64,000 nucleotides of DNA from Microbacterium sp. UFMG61 (GTDB lineage Bacteria > Actinomycetota > Actinomycetes > Actinomycetales > Microbacteriaceae), in NCBI RefSeq assembly GCF_015354505.1, contig NZ_JACAFP010000013.1, positions 952 through 64,951 on the forward strand, in the 5' to 3' direction. Positions 43,333 through 51,881 of this stretch are shown here, piece after piece. A model generated the notes under the pieces. It searched no databases, was not told the DNA's origin, and was given only the letters and a program-made list of their open reading frames with translations. The position numbers and the translations under genes are program-made. Every line of letters starts with the position of its first letter. The first letter of the stretch is position 1.

Positions 43333-45027
43333 GTCGCACCCCCCTGCTGCTGTTGCTGCTGCTGTTGCTGCTGCTGCTGTTGCTGTTGCTGGTGGTGACG
43401 CAGTTCGAGGTCCTCGTCCTGCGGCGACGAGAGAAACGGCTGATGCGGCTCCTCTCGCGATGGCGACACGATCGCGATCGCCCCGGTGGCGAGCGACACC
43501 TCGTCGGCGGCGGGGTCCGCCTCCCCCGTCACGGTCGTCGTGGGCCCGGTGAACAGAGACGGGTCGAGCACCCAGGTGTCCTTCGACCCTCCGCCCTGGC
43601 TCGAGTTCACGACCAACTGCCCCTCGGGCAGCGCGACTCTCGTGAGCCCGCCGGGGAGCACCCAGATGTCCTGCCCGTCGTTGACCGCGAACGGGCGCAG
43701 GTCGACGTGCCTCGGCCGGAAGCCGTCTTCGACGAGCGTCGGGATCGTCGACAGCTGCACGACCGGCTGGGCGATCCACCCTCGCGGATCCGCGAGCAGT
43801 GTCTTGCGAAGCTCCTCCAGTGTCTCGCGCGAAGCGTCGGGCCCGACGACCAGGCCCTTGCCGCCCGAACCGTCGACCGGCTTCACGACGAGTTCATCGA
43901 GCCGATCCAGCACCTCCTCGAGAGCATCCGGCTCCTCGAGCCGCCAGGTGTCGACGTTCGGGAGCACCGGCTCCTCCCCCAGGTAGTAACGGATCAGGTC
44001 GGGCACGTACGTGTAGACGAGCTTGTTGTCGGCGACGCCGTTGCCGACGGCGTTCGCGAGCGTCACGTTGCCGAGACGGGCGGCGAGCATCAGCCCGGGC
44101 GCCCCGAGCACGGAGTCCGGCCGGAACTGCTGCGGGTCGAGGAACTCGTCGTCGACCCGTCGATAGATGACGTCGACGCGGGTCGGGCCCGCTGTGGTGT
44201 GCATCCACACGCGACCGCCCGAGCAGAACAGGTCGCGTCCCTCGACCAGCTCGATGCCCATCATGCGGGCCAGCAGCGTGTGCTCGTAGTAGGCCGAGTT
44301 GTGCACACCGGGGGTCAGCACCACCACCGTCGGATCGTCGACACCCGCGGGCGCGGCCGCGCGCAACGCCTGTAGCAGCCGTCCGGGGTAGTCGACCACG
44401 GGACGCACCCGCAGACTCGTGAACAGCTCGGGGAGCGTCTGCGCCATCACCCGCCGGTTGGCGAGCACGTAGCTGACTCCGCTCGGCACGCGCACATTGT
44501 CTTCGAGCACCCGCCAGGCCCCGGCCTCATCGCGGATGACGTCGATGCCCGCGACATGGATGCGTACGCCGTTCGCGCCGACGATCCCCGCCGCCTGACG
44601 GTGGAAATGAGAGGACGAGCTGATCAGCGATGCCGGGATCACGCCGTCCTGCACAGCCAGCTGGGTCCCGTAGACGTCAGCGAGGAAGGCCTCGAGCGCC
44701 CGCACCCGCTGTTTCACCCCGGACTCGACGTAGGTCCAATCGTCCGCGGCGATCACGCGCGGGACCACATCGAGCGGGAACGGCCGCTCCTCCCCCCGCG
44801 AAGTCGAACGTCACCCCCTGCGCGAGGTACGAGCTGGCCAGTGCATCGGTGCGGGCCCGCAGCTCGGCATCGTCCATGCCGGCGAGCGCCGGATACATGT
44901 CCTTGTACGGGAGCCTCACGCCGCCTCCGTCGCGCAAGCCATCTGCGGGGAACATCTCGTCCCACGGAGCAGCCCCCGCCCGCTCGGGTGATCGACGCGA
45001 GGTGTATCCGTTGAACAGCGACTCCAT
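43326..45027 (-). pseudogene. Circularly permuted ATP-grasp ligase (DUF404/DUF407) with +1 frameshift
   Basis: The start is at ATG 45027 (MESLFNGYTSRR) and reads in one frame to VTFDFAGG; the rest (VPRVIAADDWTYVESG to the stop at 43326) is in the next frame. The break is at six consecutive G (minus strand; 44792-44797); five G would restore VTFDFAGEERPFPLDVVPR without a gap. The joined protein would be 566 residues, a normal length. ATP-grasp features downstream are intact (KPVDGSGGKGLVVGPDA). Cause may be a sequencing error, a real inactivating mutation or slippage. It starts the ATP-grasp/alpha-E/transglutaminase operon. Confidence 0.78.
43344..43391 (-). repeat. CAG/CAA trinucleotide tract coding 16 glutamines
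   Basis: Sixteen consecutive Gln codons (CAG with interspersed CAA when read on the minus strand), preceded by two His codons, form the C-terminal tail of the ATP-grasp protein just before GGATC-stop. Such tracts are rare in bacterial genes and prone to slippage. Confidence 0.9.
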
Positions 45028-45231
45028 GACCGCATGTTTCCCTGCCACCGTTTCGGCGGTGTTACGCGCACGAGACGGAGCCGCGACAGCGACCACGGCG
45101 GTAGGATCGACTCGTCCGGCGCACTCTGGCGCCGGTGCCTGAAAAAGAGGCACGAAGCACTCCACGATGACGCGGGGGCGAGACACATACGGAATCGCAC
45201 GTTCTCCGTCCCTGTCTCGAAAGGCTTCCCC

Positions 45232-46881
45232 ATGCCCACCGTCTCCGCGCACGTCGCCCTCACGCTCGCCCAGCACATCGACGCCGTCTTCGGCGTGATG
45301 GGCAACGGCAACGCCTACTTCCTCGATGCCATCGAGACGCAGACGGATGCGGTCTTCACCGCCGTCCGCCACGAACAGGGTGCGGTCGTCGCCGCCGACG
45401 CGCACTTCCGCGCATCCGGACGCATCGCCGCCGGGACCTCGACCTACGGTGCGGGCTTCACCAACACGCTGACCGCTCTCGCCGAGGCCGTGCAGGCGCA
45501 CGTGCCGCTCGTGCTCGTGGTGGGCGACGAGCCCACCTCCGGACCGCGCCCGTGGGATGTCGACCAGATCGCGCTCGCCTCGGCCGTCGGCGCCCGGACC
45601 TATACCGTCGGGCATGCGGATGCCGCAGCGACTACCGTGATCGCGATCGAGCACGCGCTGACCTATCGGGTGCCCGTGGTGCTGGCGATCCCCTACGACG
45701 TCGCATCCTTCGAGGCGGGAGCGGTGCCCGAGGCGCCGATGCCGCGCATCCCCGCGCCGCTCGCTCCCCGCGGAGAGTTCGCCGAAGGCACGTTGAGCGA
45801 GATCGCCGCGGCGCTGACCGGGGCATCCCGCCCGTTCCTGCTCGCCGGCCGAGGTGCCTGGCTGGCCGGCGCCGGCCCGGCGCTGGGCGAGCTCGCCCGC
45901 CTGACCGGCGCCCTGACGGCGTCTTCCGCACTCGGTCGCGGGGTCTTCGCCGAGACGCAGTACGACCTCGGGGTGACCGGAGGTTTCGGTGCCGACGGCG
46001 CCATGGAGCTGATCCGCACCGCCGACGTCGCGGTCGTGTTCGGCGCCTCGCTCAACCAGTTCACGATGCGGTTCGGCGAGCTGTTCGCGCCGGGCACCCG
46101 CGTGTTCCAGATCGACATCGCTCCGGCGGCCACGCACCCGCACGTCGGCGGCTTCGTCAGAGCGGATGCCCGTCTCGCCGCAGAGGAACTCGTCGCCCGG
46201 GTCGGCTCCGCCACGACGACGGCACCGTGGCGCGAGACCGTCGACGTCGCCGCCGCACGCACGTACGACGAGGGCGACGCCCTCGCCCCGGATGGTCGTC
46301 TCGATCCCCGATCGGCCGCACGCCGCATCGCCGAACTCCTTCCGAGCGATCGCGTCGTCGTCTCGGATGGCGGGCACTTCATCGGCTGGGCGAACATGTA
46401 CTGGCCCGTCGAGGCCCCGGACCGCATGATGATGGTCGGCACCGCGTTCCAATCGATCGGACAGGGCTGGCCGAGTGTGGTCGGCGCGGCGCTTGCCCGC
46501 CGAGAGTCGACCGTCGTACTGACGTCGGGCGATGGCGGAGGCCTGATGGCGATCGCCGACCTCGAGTCCGCCGTCCGCGCCGCTCAGGGCCGTGGCATCG
46601 CCGTGATCTGGAATGACGCGGCCTACGGCGCTGAGGTGAACCTCTACGGTCTCAAGGGACTCGCCGAAGGCCCGATGCGCATCCCCGAGGTCGACTTCGC
46701 CGCCTTCGCGGCCGCCGTCGGCGCCGAAGGCGTCGTCGTGAAGGCGCTCGCCGATCTCGACCGGCTCGACTCCTGGACACAGGAGGATGCCGCGACCCGG
46801 CGGTTCCTGCTGCTGGACCTCCGCATCTCGGGCGACGTCATCGCGCCGTACCAGCAGGAGATCATCCGCGTGAACTCGTGA
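45232..46881 (+). CDS. Thiamine diphosphate-dependent enzyme of the acetolactate synthase superfamily
   Basis: A 549-residue ThDP enzyme: PYR domain (1-165) with the catalytic Glu in VRHEQGAVVAADAHFRA, central domain (about 190-320), PP domain with the ThDP/Mg motif SGDGGGLMAIADLESA ending in WNDAAYG. It lacks clear marks of IlvB, such as a linked small subunit gene, and could be a 2-oxoacid decarboxylase, benzoylformate decarboxylase or another C-C lyase. It is divergent from the ATP-grasp gene. The 204-nt leader contains a small hairpin (45135-45153) of unknown meaning. Substrate is unassigned. Confidence 0.8.
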   Translation: MPTVSAHVALTLAQHIDAVFGVMGNGNAYFLDAIETQTDAVFTAVRHEQGAVVAADAHFRASGRIAAGTSTYGAGFTNTLTALAEAVQAHVPLVLVVGDEPTSGPRPWDVDQIALASAVGARTYTVGHADAAATTVIAIEHALTYRVPVVLAIPYDVASFEAGAVPEAPMPRIPAPLAPRGEFAEGTLSEIAAALTGASRPFLLAGRGAWLAGAGPALGELARLTGALTASSALGRGVFAETQYDLGVTGGFGADGAMELIRTADVAVVFGASLNQFTMRFGELFAPGTRVFQIDIAPAATHPHVGGFVRADARLAAEELVARVGSATTTAPWRETVDVAAARTYDEGDALAPDGRLDPRSAARRIAELLPSDRVVVSDGGHFIGWANMYWPVEAPDRMMMVGTAFQSIGQGWPSVVGAALARRESTVVLTSGDGGGLMAIADLESAVRAAQGRGIAVIWNDAAYGAEVNLYGLKGLAEGPMRIPEVDFAAFAAAVGAEGVVVKALADLDRLDSWTQEDAATRRFLLLDLRISGDVIAPYQQEIIRVNS

Positions 46882-46895
46882 CTCCGCGTGCTCGG

Positions 46896-46901
46896 TAGGC
46901 T
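46896..46901 (+). promoter_or_regulatory. Probable -10 element of a leaderless promoter for the PhzF-like gene
   Basis: TAGGCT followed by seven bases and ATG 46909, inside the 27-nt gap behind the ThDP enzyme; no ribosome binding site is present. Confidence 0.35.
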
Positions 46902-46908
46902 CCTCGTC

Positions 46909-47763
46909 ATGACAGAACTCGACGGTGTCCTGCGCTATAGCGCGTTCGCGGCAACCCCCGAGGGCGGGAACCCCGCAGGGGTTGTCCTCGACGCCGGCGG
47001 GGTGACCGACGAGCAGATGCAGCGGATCGCCGCCGACGTCGGATACTCGGAGACCGCGTTCGTCGTCGGCCGGGCCGCGGATGCGCCGATTCCTCGTTAT
47101 CGTGTGCGGTATTGGTCGCCTGCGGCGGAGGTGCCTTTTTGCGGGCACGCGACGGTGGCCACCGCCGTCGCCCTCGCCGAGCGCGACGGCACCGGCGACG
47201 TGGTCTTCGACACCGATGCCGGGGCCGTCACGCTGCGATCGGTCGCCGACGCAGACGGACGGATCATCGTGTCGTTCACGAGCGTCGAGCCCCAGGTGCG
47301 CGATCTCGATCCCTCGGTGCTCGAGAGACTCCTGAGCCTGTTGGGCGTCGACGTCGCGGATCTCGACGAGCGCTTCCCTCCGAAGGAGGCGTTCGCCGGC
47401 AACTGGCATCCGGTCGTCACTCTCCGCGACCGAGAGCTGTTCGATCAGTTCCGCTTCTCCCCCGCCGACGTCGCCGCGCTCATGCGCGAACAGGGGTGGC
47501 TCGGCACCGTGACGGTGCTGCACGCGGTGAGCCCTGCGGACTTCGACGCGCGCAACCTGTTCCCGGTCGGCCGCATCACCGAAGACCCGGCGACGGGGTC
47601 AGCGGCGGCATCCGTGGGCGCATACCTGCGGGATCTCGGCCATGCGGAGCAGGCCGTCCGCATCCACCAGGGCGCGCACGTTCGTCGCCCGAGTCTGCTC
47701 ACCGTGACGATCCCGCCGACCGGCGGCATCGTGGTGTCCGGCGGGGCGTTCCGACTACCCTGA
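46909..47763 (+). CDS. PhzF-family isomerase/epimerase-like protein
   Basis: A 284-residue two-lobed DAP-epimerase-fold protein. The catalytic Glu is in VGYSETAFVVG, the hinge motifs are PFCGHATVATAVALAE and GRITEDPATGSAAAS. PhzF proper isomerises a dihydro-anthranilate intermediate in phenazine synthesis; most homologues, like this one without phz neighbours, have unknown substrates. A short run of codons around 47087-47145 uses ATT, CCT, CGT, TAT and TTT, unlike the rest of the gene. Confidence 0.85.
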   Translation: MTELDGVLRYSAFAATPEGGNPAGVVLDAGGVTDEQMQRIAADVGYSETAFVVGRAADAPIPRYRVRYWSPAAEVPFCGHATVATAVALAERDGTGDVVFDTDAGAVTLRSVADADGRIIVSFTSVEPQVRDLDPSVLERLLSLLGVDVADLDERFPPKEAFAGNWHPVVTLRDRELFDQFRFSPADVAALMREQGWLGTVTVLHAVSPADFDARNLFPVGRITEDPATGSAAASVGAYLRDLGHAEQAVRIHQGAHVRRPSLLTVTIPPTGGIVVSGGAFRLP

Positions 47764-47786
47764 GCCGCGCGCCCGTCCTCCTGCGT

Positions 47787-47792
47787 TAGCCT
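47787..47792 (+). promoter_or_regulatory. Probable -10 element of a leaderless promoter for the NUDIX gene
   Basis: TAGCCT followed by exactly six bases and ATG 47799, in the 35-nt gap behind the PhzF-like gene. Confidence 0.45.
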
Positions 47793-47798
47793 TCCGGG

Positions 47799-48233
47799 AT
47801 GCCTGCCATCCGCAACATCGCCGTCGGTCTGCCCGTGAAAGACGGGCATGTGCTCGCCCTCGAAGGACACGACCGCTCGCGCGGACTCGACTTCCTCCGC
47901 GCGATCGGCGGCGGCATCGAGTTCGGCGAGACCGCGGTGGAAGCGCTCGGGCGAGAGTTCATGGAAGAGCTCGGCGTCTCGCTCCAGGACGCGGAGCCTC
48001 TCGGCGTCTTCGAGAACATCTTCATCTACGAGGGCGAACCCGGGCACGAGATCGCCCACGTCTTCGCGGTGACCTGTGCGGAGCTCGACGCCGTGCCTCT
48101 CGACGCCGAGCTCCGCATCCTCGATGAGGGCAGCCCGGTGCGCTGGGTGCCGATCACCGACATCGAGTCCGGCATCCGCGTGCTGTTCCCGGTAGGCGCG
48201 CCCGAGGGGCTGCGCACGATCTCCGCACGCTGA
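47799..48233 (+). CDS. NUDIX hydrolase
   Basis: A 144-residue NUDIX protein with a nearly canonical box, GGGIEFGETAVEALGREFMEEL, interrupted nowhere, including the metal-binding R-E-x-x-E-E. The family hydrolyses nucleoside diphosphates linked to another group; the substrate cannot be read from the sequence. It is convergent with a VOC protein gene. Confidence 0.88.
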   Translation: MPAIRNIAVGLPVKDGHVLALEGHDRSRGLDFLRAIGGGIEFGETAVEALGREFMEELGVSLQDAEPLGVFENIFIYEGEPGHEIAHVFAVTCAELDAVPLDAELRILDEGSPVRWVPITDIESGIRVLFPVGAPEGLRTISAR

Positions 48234-48267
48234 CGCTCCGCGCGCTGACCGCCGGCCGCCCGCCGCG

Positions 48268-48648
48268 TCAGGCCTGCGCGCTGTAGTCCGGCAGTTCCTG
48301 AAGCGTCCAGGTGTTGCCATCGGGGTCGTCGAACCAGACGAAGCGCCCCCAGCCCAGGTCTTCGACGCCCTTGGTCGTCACGCCCACGGCTTCTAGTTGT
48401 GCCTTCGCCTCATCAGCGTTCGGCACCACCACCTGGATCGTCTTCTGCTGCCCCGGCTCGAGAGGAATCTCGAGCCCCGTGCCGAAGGCTATCGAGCAGG
48501 CGGACCCCGGCGGAGTCATCTGCACGAAGCGCAGCCCCTCGTACGGAACCTGGTCGTGGTCGGGGTTGAATCCGATCTTCGTGTAGAACTCCTTCGAGCG
48601 GTCGACGTCGGTCACCGGCACGAAGATGAGCTCGATCTTCCAAGTCAT
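48268..48648 (-). CDS. VOC-family (glyoxalase/bleomycin-resistance fold) protein
   Basis: A 126-residue single VOC module pair: LIFVPVTDVDRSKEFYTKIG begins the fold and FVWFDDPDGNTWTLQELP closes it. Metal ligands of enzymatic members are only partly recognisable, so either binding or small lyase activity is possible. ATG 48648 lies six bases behind GAGGAG; the adjacent ATG at 48651 is too close to it. Confidence 0.82.
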   Translation of the reverse strand: MTWKIELIFVPVTDVDRSKEFYTKIGFNPDHDQVPYEGLRFVQMTPPGSACSIAFGTGLEIPLEPGQQKTIQVVVPNADEAKAQLEAVGVTTKGVEDLGWGRFVWFDDPDGNTWTLQELPDYSAQA

Positions 48649-48774
48649 CATGCGCTCCTCGCTGTGGGCGCCTTCGCCCATCGGCCCTCAGAGTACGCGG
48701 GGCTTCCGACACCCGCCAGAGCGGTGGCGCCTCACGAACCCGATGACTGGCCGCGCGTGTGCTCATCGGTGACG

Positions 48775-48780
48775 GATACT
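48775..48780 (+). promoter_or_regulatory. Possible -10 element fixing a leaderless GTG start
   Basis: GATACT followed by exactly six bases and GTG 48787. This geometry, repeated elsewhere in the window, favours GTG 48787 over ATG 48814 for the next gene. Confidence 0.35.
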
Positions 48781-48786
48781 GGTCCG

Positions 48787-50001
48787 GTGACGCGACGACG
48801 AGAGCATGACCGGATGCAGGTGCTCCTCGAGGCACTCGGCGAACCCGAGGGGGACGCCGCCGTGAGAGATCTGATCGCTGCGTTCGGTACCAGACCGGTA
48901 GAGACCGCCGCGTATCGCATCGGGGAGCCGGCTGTGATCTCGCGGCACCTGCGATTCGGATCCGGTGGTGAGATTGTGCTGCATGACGACACGGTCACGG
49001 CCGTGATCCTGCACCTCACCCCCACTCCGTTCGCCTCGCGGGGACTCGACCTGGACGTGTGGATCCCCGGGATCGGCAACAGCGCGACGTTCGCCGACTT
49101 CAGAGCGAGCTTCGACGTCTCGTGGAGGTTCGCAGAGGGCGACCGCTACTTCGTGCTCGACGCCGCCTACCTGCGCCCGGAGTTCGTGAAGTACGGAGGC
49201 CGCCGAGCCGGTGATCTCCAGCGGGTGGCCTTCACCGTGGAAGACCCGAAAGACACGTGCCGTCCGGTCCACGACGGCTGCCCGGTGTGCCGCGAGCTGG
49301 TCGCACGCACCGAAGACGATCTCTTCGATCTGGACGGCACGATCCACCGCCTCATCGACGGCATCGAGGCAGGAGTGCTCACGAGCAGGGACGGGCCCGT
49401 GCCTCTCGCCGATCTCCTCACTCTGCACGCCTCCGCCCTGTTGGAGCGGGTGGAGAGCCAGGTCACGTGCACCGCGTGCGGTCGGGTCGCATGTCTCACC
49501 CTGTATCGCGACTCCTCACCGACATTCGACCATCTCCCTCTGGATGCCGCACTGCGACGACCCCACGAAGCGATCCCTCCCGTCGAGCACTGGGGCGATG
49601 CCGCTCGTATCGCCGCGGCGCGAGAGGCGATGCGATACGTCGACCACGAGCCAGGCTCATGGTTCCTCGTCGAACAGCACGGCGACCTGTACCTGGACTC
49701 CCGATACACGATCAGCTCGATGCTCGACGACTCGTGTCTGATCCGCCTGGATGACGCCGAGCGCCGCCAGTACCACGAAGCGGGCCGCGACAGCCTCACC
49801 GACCTCGCCAGGCGCATCGACAGCAGCGGACCCCGTCGGGAAGGATCCCCCTTCCACCTGCGGAACCTCCGCCTATACCCCGACGACGGAAGGGACTACT
49901 CCTCCGAAATCCGAGCAGCGATCGCCGATCACACCTGGCTCGCTCGGCAGAAGCAGGCAGCGGCCCAGCGGGCGCGCACAGCATCCGCTGCGGAGGGATG
50001 A
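48787..50001 (+). CDS. Uncharacterised cysteine-motif protein of 404 residues
   Basis: I do not recognise this family. The protein is soluble, without signal peptide. It has two cysteine groups, DTCRPVHDGCPVCRELVA at about 160-175 and TCTACGRVACLTLYRD at about 230, spaced like zinc-ribbon halves. A preceding beta-rich region (GGEIVLHDDTVTAVILHLTP) and a conserved-looking LYLDSRYTISSMLDDSCLIRL follow. The C-terminus is charged and Ala/Gln-rich. It starts at GTG 48787 or ATG 48814 (27 nt later). It is convergent, by 3 nt, with the response-regulator gene and has no obvious partner. Confidence 0.7.
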   Translation: MTRRREHDRMQVLLEALGEPEGDAAVRDLIAAFGTRPVETAAYRIGEPAVISRHLRFGSGGEIVLHDDTVTAVILHLTPTPFASRGLDLDVWIPGIGNSATFADFRASFDVSWRFAEGDRYFVLDAAYLRPEFVKYGGRRAGDLQRVAFTVEDPKDTCRPVHDGCPVCRELVARTEDDLFDLDGTIHRLIDGIEAGVLTSRDGPVPLADLLTLHASALLERVESQVTCTACGRVACLTLYRDSSPTFDHLPLDAALRRPHEAIPPVEHWGDAARIAAAREAMRYVDHEPGSWFLVEQHGDLYLDSRYTISSMLDDSCLIRLDDAERRQYHEAGRDSLTDLARRIDSSGPRREGSPFHLRNLRLYPDDGRDYSSEIRAAIADHTWLARQKQAAAQRARTASAAEG

Positions 50002-50004
50002 GCG

Positions 50005-50634
50005 TCAGATCCAGCCCTTGTCGAGCGCGATCCGCGCGGCCTGCGCCCGGTTCGCCGCGCCCGTCTTCCCGATCGCCGAGGAGAGATGATTTCGCACGGT
50101 GCCCGCCGACAGGAACACCTCGGCCGCCACGGCAGCGGCCGATCGGCCGTCAGCAGCGAGACGGAGCACCTGGCGCTCCCGCTCGCTCAGTGGGTTCGCA
50201 CCGTCGAACAGGCTGTCTGCGGCGAGCGCCGGGTCGAGCACGCGCACGCCTCGATTCACCCTACGCACCGCCTCCGCCAGCTGCTCGGCGGGGGTGTCCT
50301 TCACGATGAACCCGCTGGCTCCTGCATCCAAGGCCGACCGCAGATATCCGGGGCGCGCGAAGGTGGTCACGATGAGGATCTGCGTCGTCGGGCTCGCCTC
50401 GCGGATCCGACGCGTCGCCTCCACGCCGTCCATGCCCGGCATCTGGATGTCCATCAGGCAGACATCCGGCCGCAGCTCCTCCGCGAGCCGCAGCGCCTCT
50501 GCACCGTCTGATGCCATGCCGATCACTGTGAGGTCGGGCTCGAGGTCGAGCAGTGCCCCCAGTGCGCCGCGCACCAGCGCCTGATCGTCGGCGATCAGCA
50601 GACGAATGCCTTCGCCCTCGCTCGCGGTCGTCAC
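50005..50634 (-). CDS. LuxR-family (NarL/LiaR-type) response regulator
   Basis: A 209-residue two-domain regulator. The receiver domain (1-125) has the acidic pocket (IADDQALVRG), the phosphoacceptor Asp in VCLMDIQMPGMDGVEA and the Lys in FIVKDTPAEQL; the C-terminal LuxR-type HTH is at about 145-205 (NPLSERERQVLRLAADG; SAGTVRNHLSSAIGKTG). Its ATG overlaps the kinase stop (ATGA). It is the last gene of a four-gene ABC/two-component operon and probably controls the palindrome before the ATPase gene. Confidence 0.92.
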   Translation of the reverse strand: MTTASEGEGIRLLIADDQALVRGALGALLDLEPDLTVIGMASDGAEALRLAEELRPDVCLMDIQMPGMDGVEATRRIREASPTTQILIVTTFARPGYLRSALDAGASGFIVKDTPAEQLAEAVRRVNRGVRVLDPALAADSLFDGANPLSERERQVLRLAADGRSAAAVAAEVFLSAGTVRNHLSSAIGKTGAANRAQAARIALDKGWI

Positions 50635-51845
50635 CAGGTCACCTCCACCCTGGTCCCCGAGCGTTCGGCGTCACGCGCTCCGGTGATCACGAAACCTGCT
50701 CCTGCTGCCGCCGCACGCTCGCGCATGCCACGGATGCCGTTGCCCGCGCCGTCACCTGCTCCTTCCGCCATGCCGATCCCGTCGTCGTCGACGACCAGCC
50801 GTCCGGGCGCCAGCAGCACTCCCACCGTGCGAGCCTGTGAATGACGCAGCGCATTGGTCGTCGCCTCCCGCAGGATCCAACTCGCGGTGATCGCCTGCAC
50901 CGGTGAGAGGGCATCGGCCTCGCCGTCTACCCGCAGCTCGATGTCGGCGGCGCGGAGCGAGTCCCGAGACGACGCGAGCTGCTCGACGAGCGTCGTCGCC
51001 CGCGCACCGGACACCGATGACCTCACCCCGGCGATCGCCTCCGCTGTCAGCCGCTCGATGTCGGCGAGCTCCGCCTTCGCGCGCTCCGGATCGGAGTCCA
51101 TGAGTCGGCGCACGAGCTGAGCCTTGAGACCGACGACCGTCAGCGAGTGGCCGATCAGGTCGTGCACGTCGCGTGCAACGGCTTCGCGCCCCGCACTCGT
51201 CGCCAACTCGAGTCCGAGCTGCTCGGCCTCACCCGAACGGATGATGAGCCAGGTCGACACCGTGTTGACGACGCCCAGCAGTCCGATGATCGCCAGCACC
51301 GACAGATAGCTGAGGCCTCCGGGGAGGAAGAAGACGCACAGCGCCGCGACCGTCAGGGCGGCGACCGACGTGATCCAATGCCACACACGCGTCAGCCCGT
51401 AGGAGGCGAACGACATGATGAAGGGCAGGAAGCTGAGCGCGGATCCGCCCTCTGCCGGCACGGAGATCAGTGCGCAGATGATGAGGAGCACGAACGTGAC
51501 CCACTGCCGCACAGACGGCGGTCGCCCCAACCCGCCGCCGCCGCGCATCCCGTGCATGAATCCGGTGACGTACAGCACCACGAAGGAGATCAGCGCGATC
51601 CAGCCCACGACGATCCACGCGGGCGGCGCCTCGGAGCGCAGCAGCGCCAGCACCGGATAGACGAGGAAGACCAGCCAGATCACGGCCATCAGCCAGCCGA
51701 ACCGCGACCAGGGATCCTTCCCCACCGGTCCACGTGGGGCGCGCGCTCCCGGAGCCGACCATGCCGCCGTCGGCGCCCCCAGGGCGGCGAATCGCCGCAC
51801 CTCCCCGGATGCCTCCGAGGAGAACCGCTTCGAGTGCTGCGTCAT
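50631..51845 (-). CDS. DesK/LiaS-type sensor histidine kinase
   Basis: A 404-residue membrane kinase. A cytoplasmic Ala/Pro-rich N-terminus is followed by about six membrane helices (55-205), then a HisKA_3 dimerisation domain with phospho-His in VARDVHDLIGHSL, and an HATPase domain (WILREATTNALRHS; VVDDDGIGM; GIRGMRERA). With no extracellular domain it may sense the membrane or its ABC partner. It lies 36 nt behind the permease gene. Confidence 0.9.
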   Translation of the reverse strand: MTQHSKRFSSEASGEVRRFAALGAPTAAWSAPGARAPRGPVGKDPWSRFGWLMAVIWLVFLVYPVLALLRSEAPPAWIVVGWIALISFVVLYVTGFMHGMRGGGGLGRPPSVRQWVTFVLLIICALISVPAEGGSALSFLPFIMSFASYGLTRVWHWITSVAALTVAALCVFFLPGGLSYLSVLAIIGLLGVVNTVSTWLIIRSGEAEQLGLELATSAGREAVARDVHDLIGHSLTVVGLKAQLVRRLMDSDPERAKAELADIERLTAEAIAGVRSSVSGARATTLVEQLASSRDSLRAADIELRVDGEADALSPVQAITASWILREATTNALRHSQARTVGVLLAPGRLVVDDDGIGMAEGAGDGAGNGIRGMRERAAAAGAGFVITGARDAERSGTRVEVTW

Positions 51846-51881
51846 CCGTCCAACCTATCGACGCCGAGGGATCCCGGGTTC

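Noticed and set aside
43344..43397. CTG/TTG repeats as a CRISPR or satellite array
   Set aside because: The unit is a coding trinucleotide (Gln codons in frame) without spacers.
45135..45153. Hairpin GTGCCT-N7-AGGCAC in the leader of the ThDP enzyme gene
   Set aside because: A six-base stem in a GC-rich leader is expected by chance; no riboswitch core or U-tract accompanies it.
44677..47523. A 948-codon open frame on the minus strand
   Set aside because: Almost all of it is antisense to the ThDP enzyme and PhzF-like genes and has the Arg/Gly/His-rich composition of a shadow frame. Only its last part, from 45027, is real: the N-terminus of the frameshifted ATP-grasp protein.
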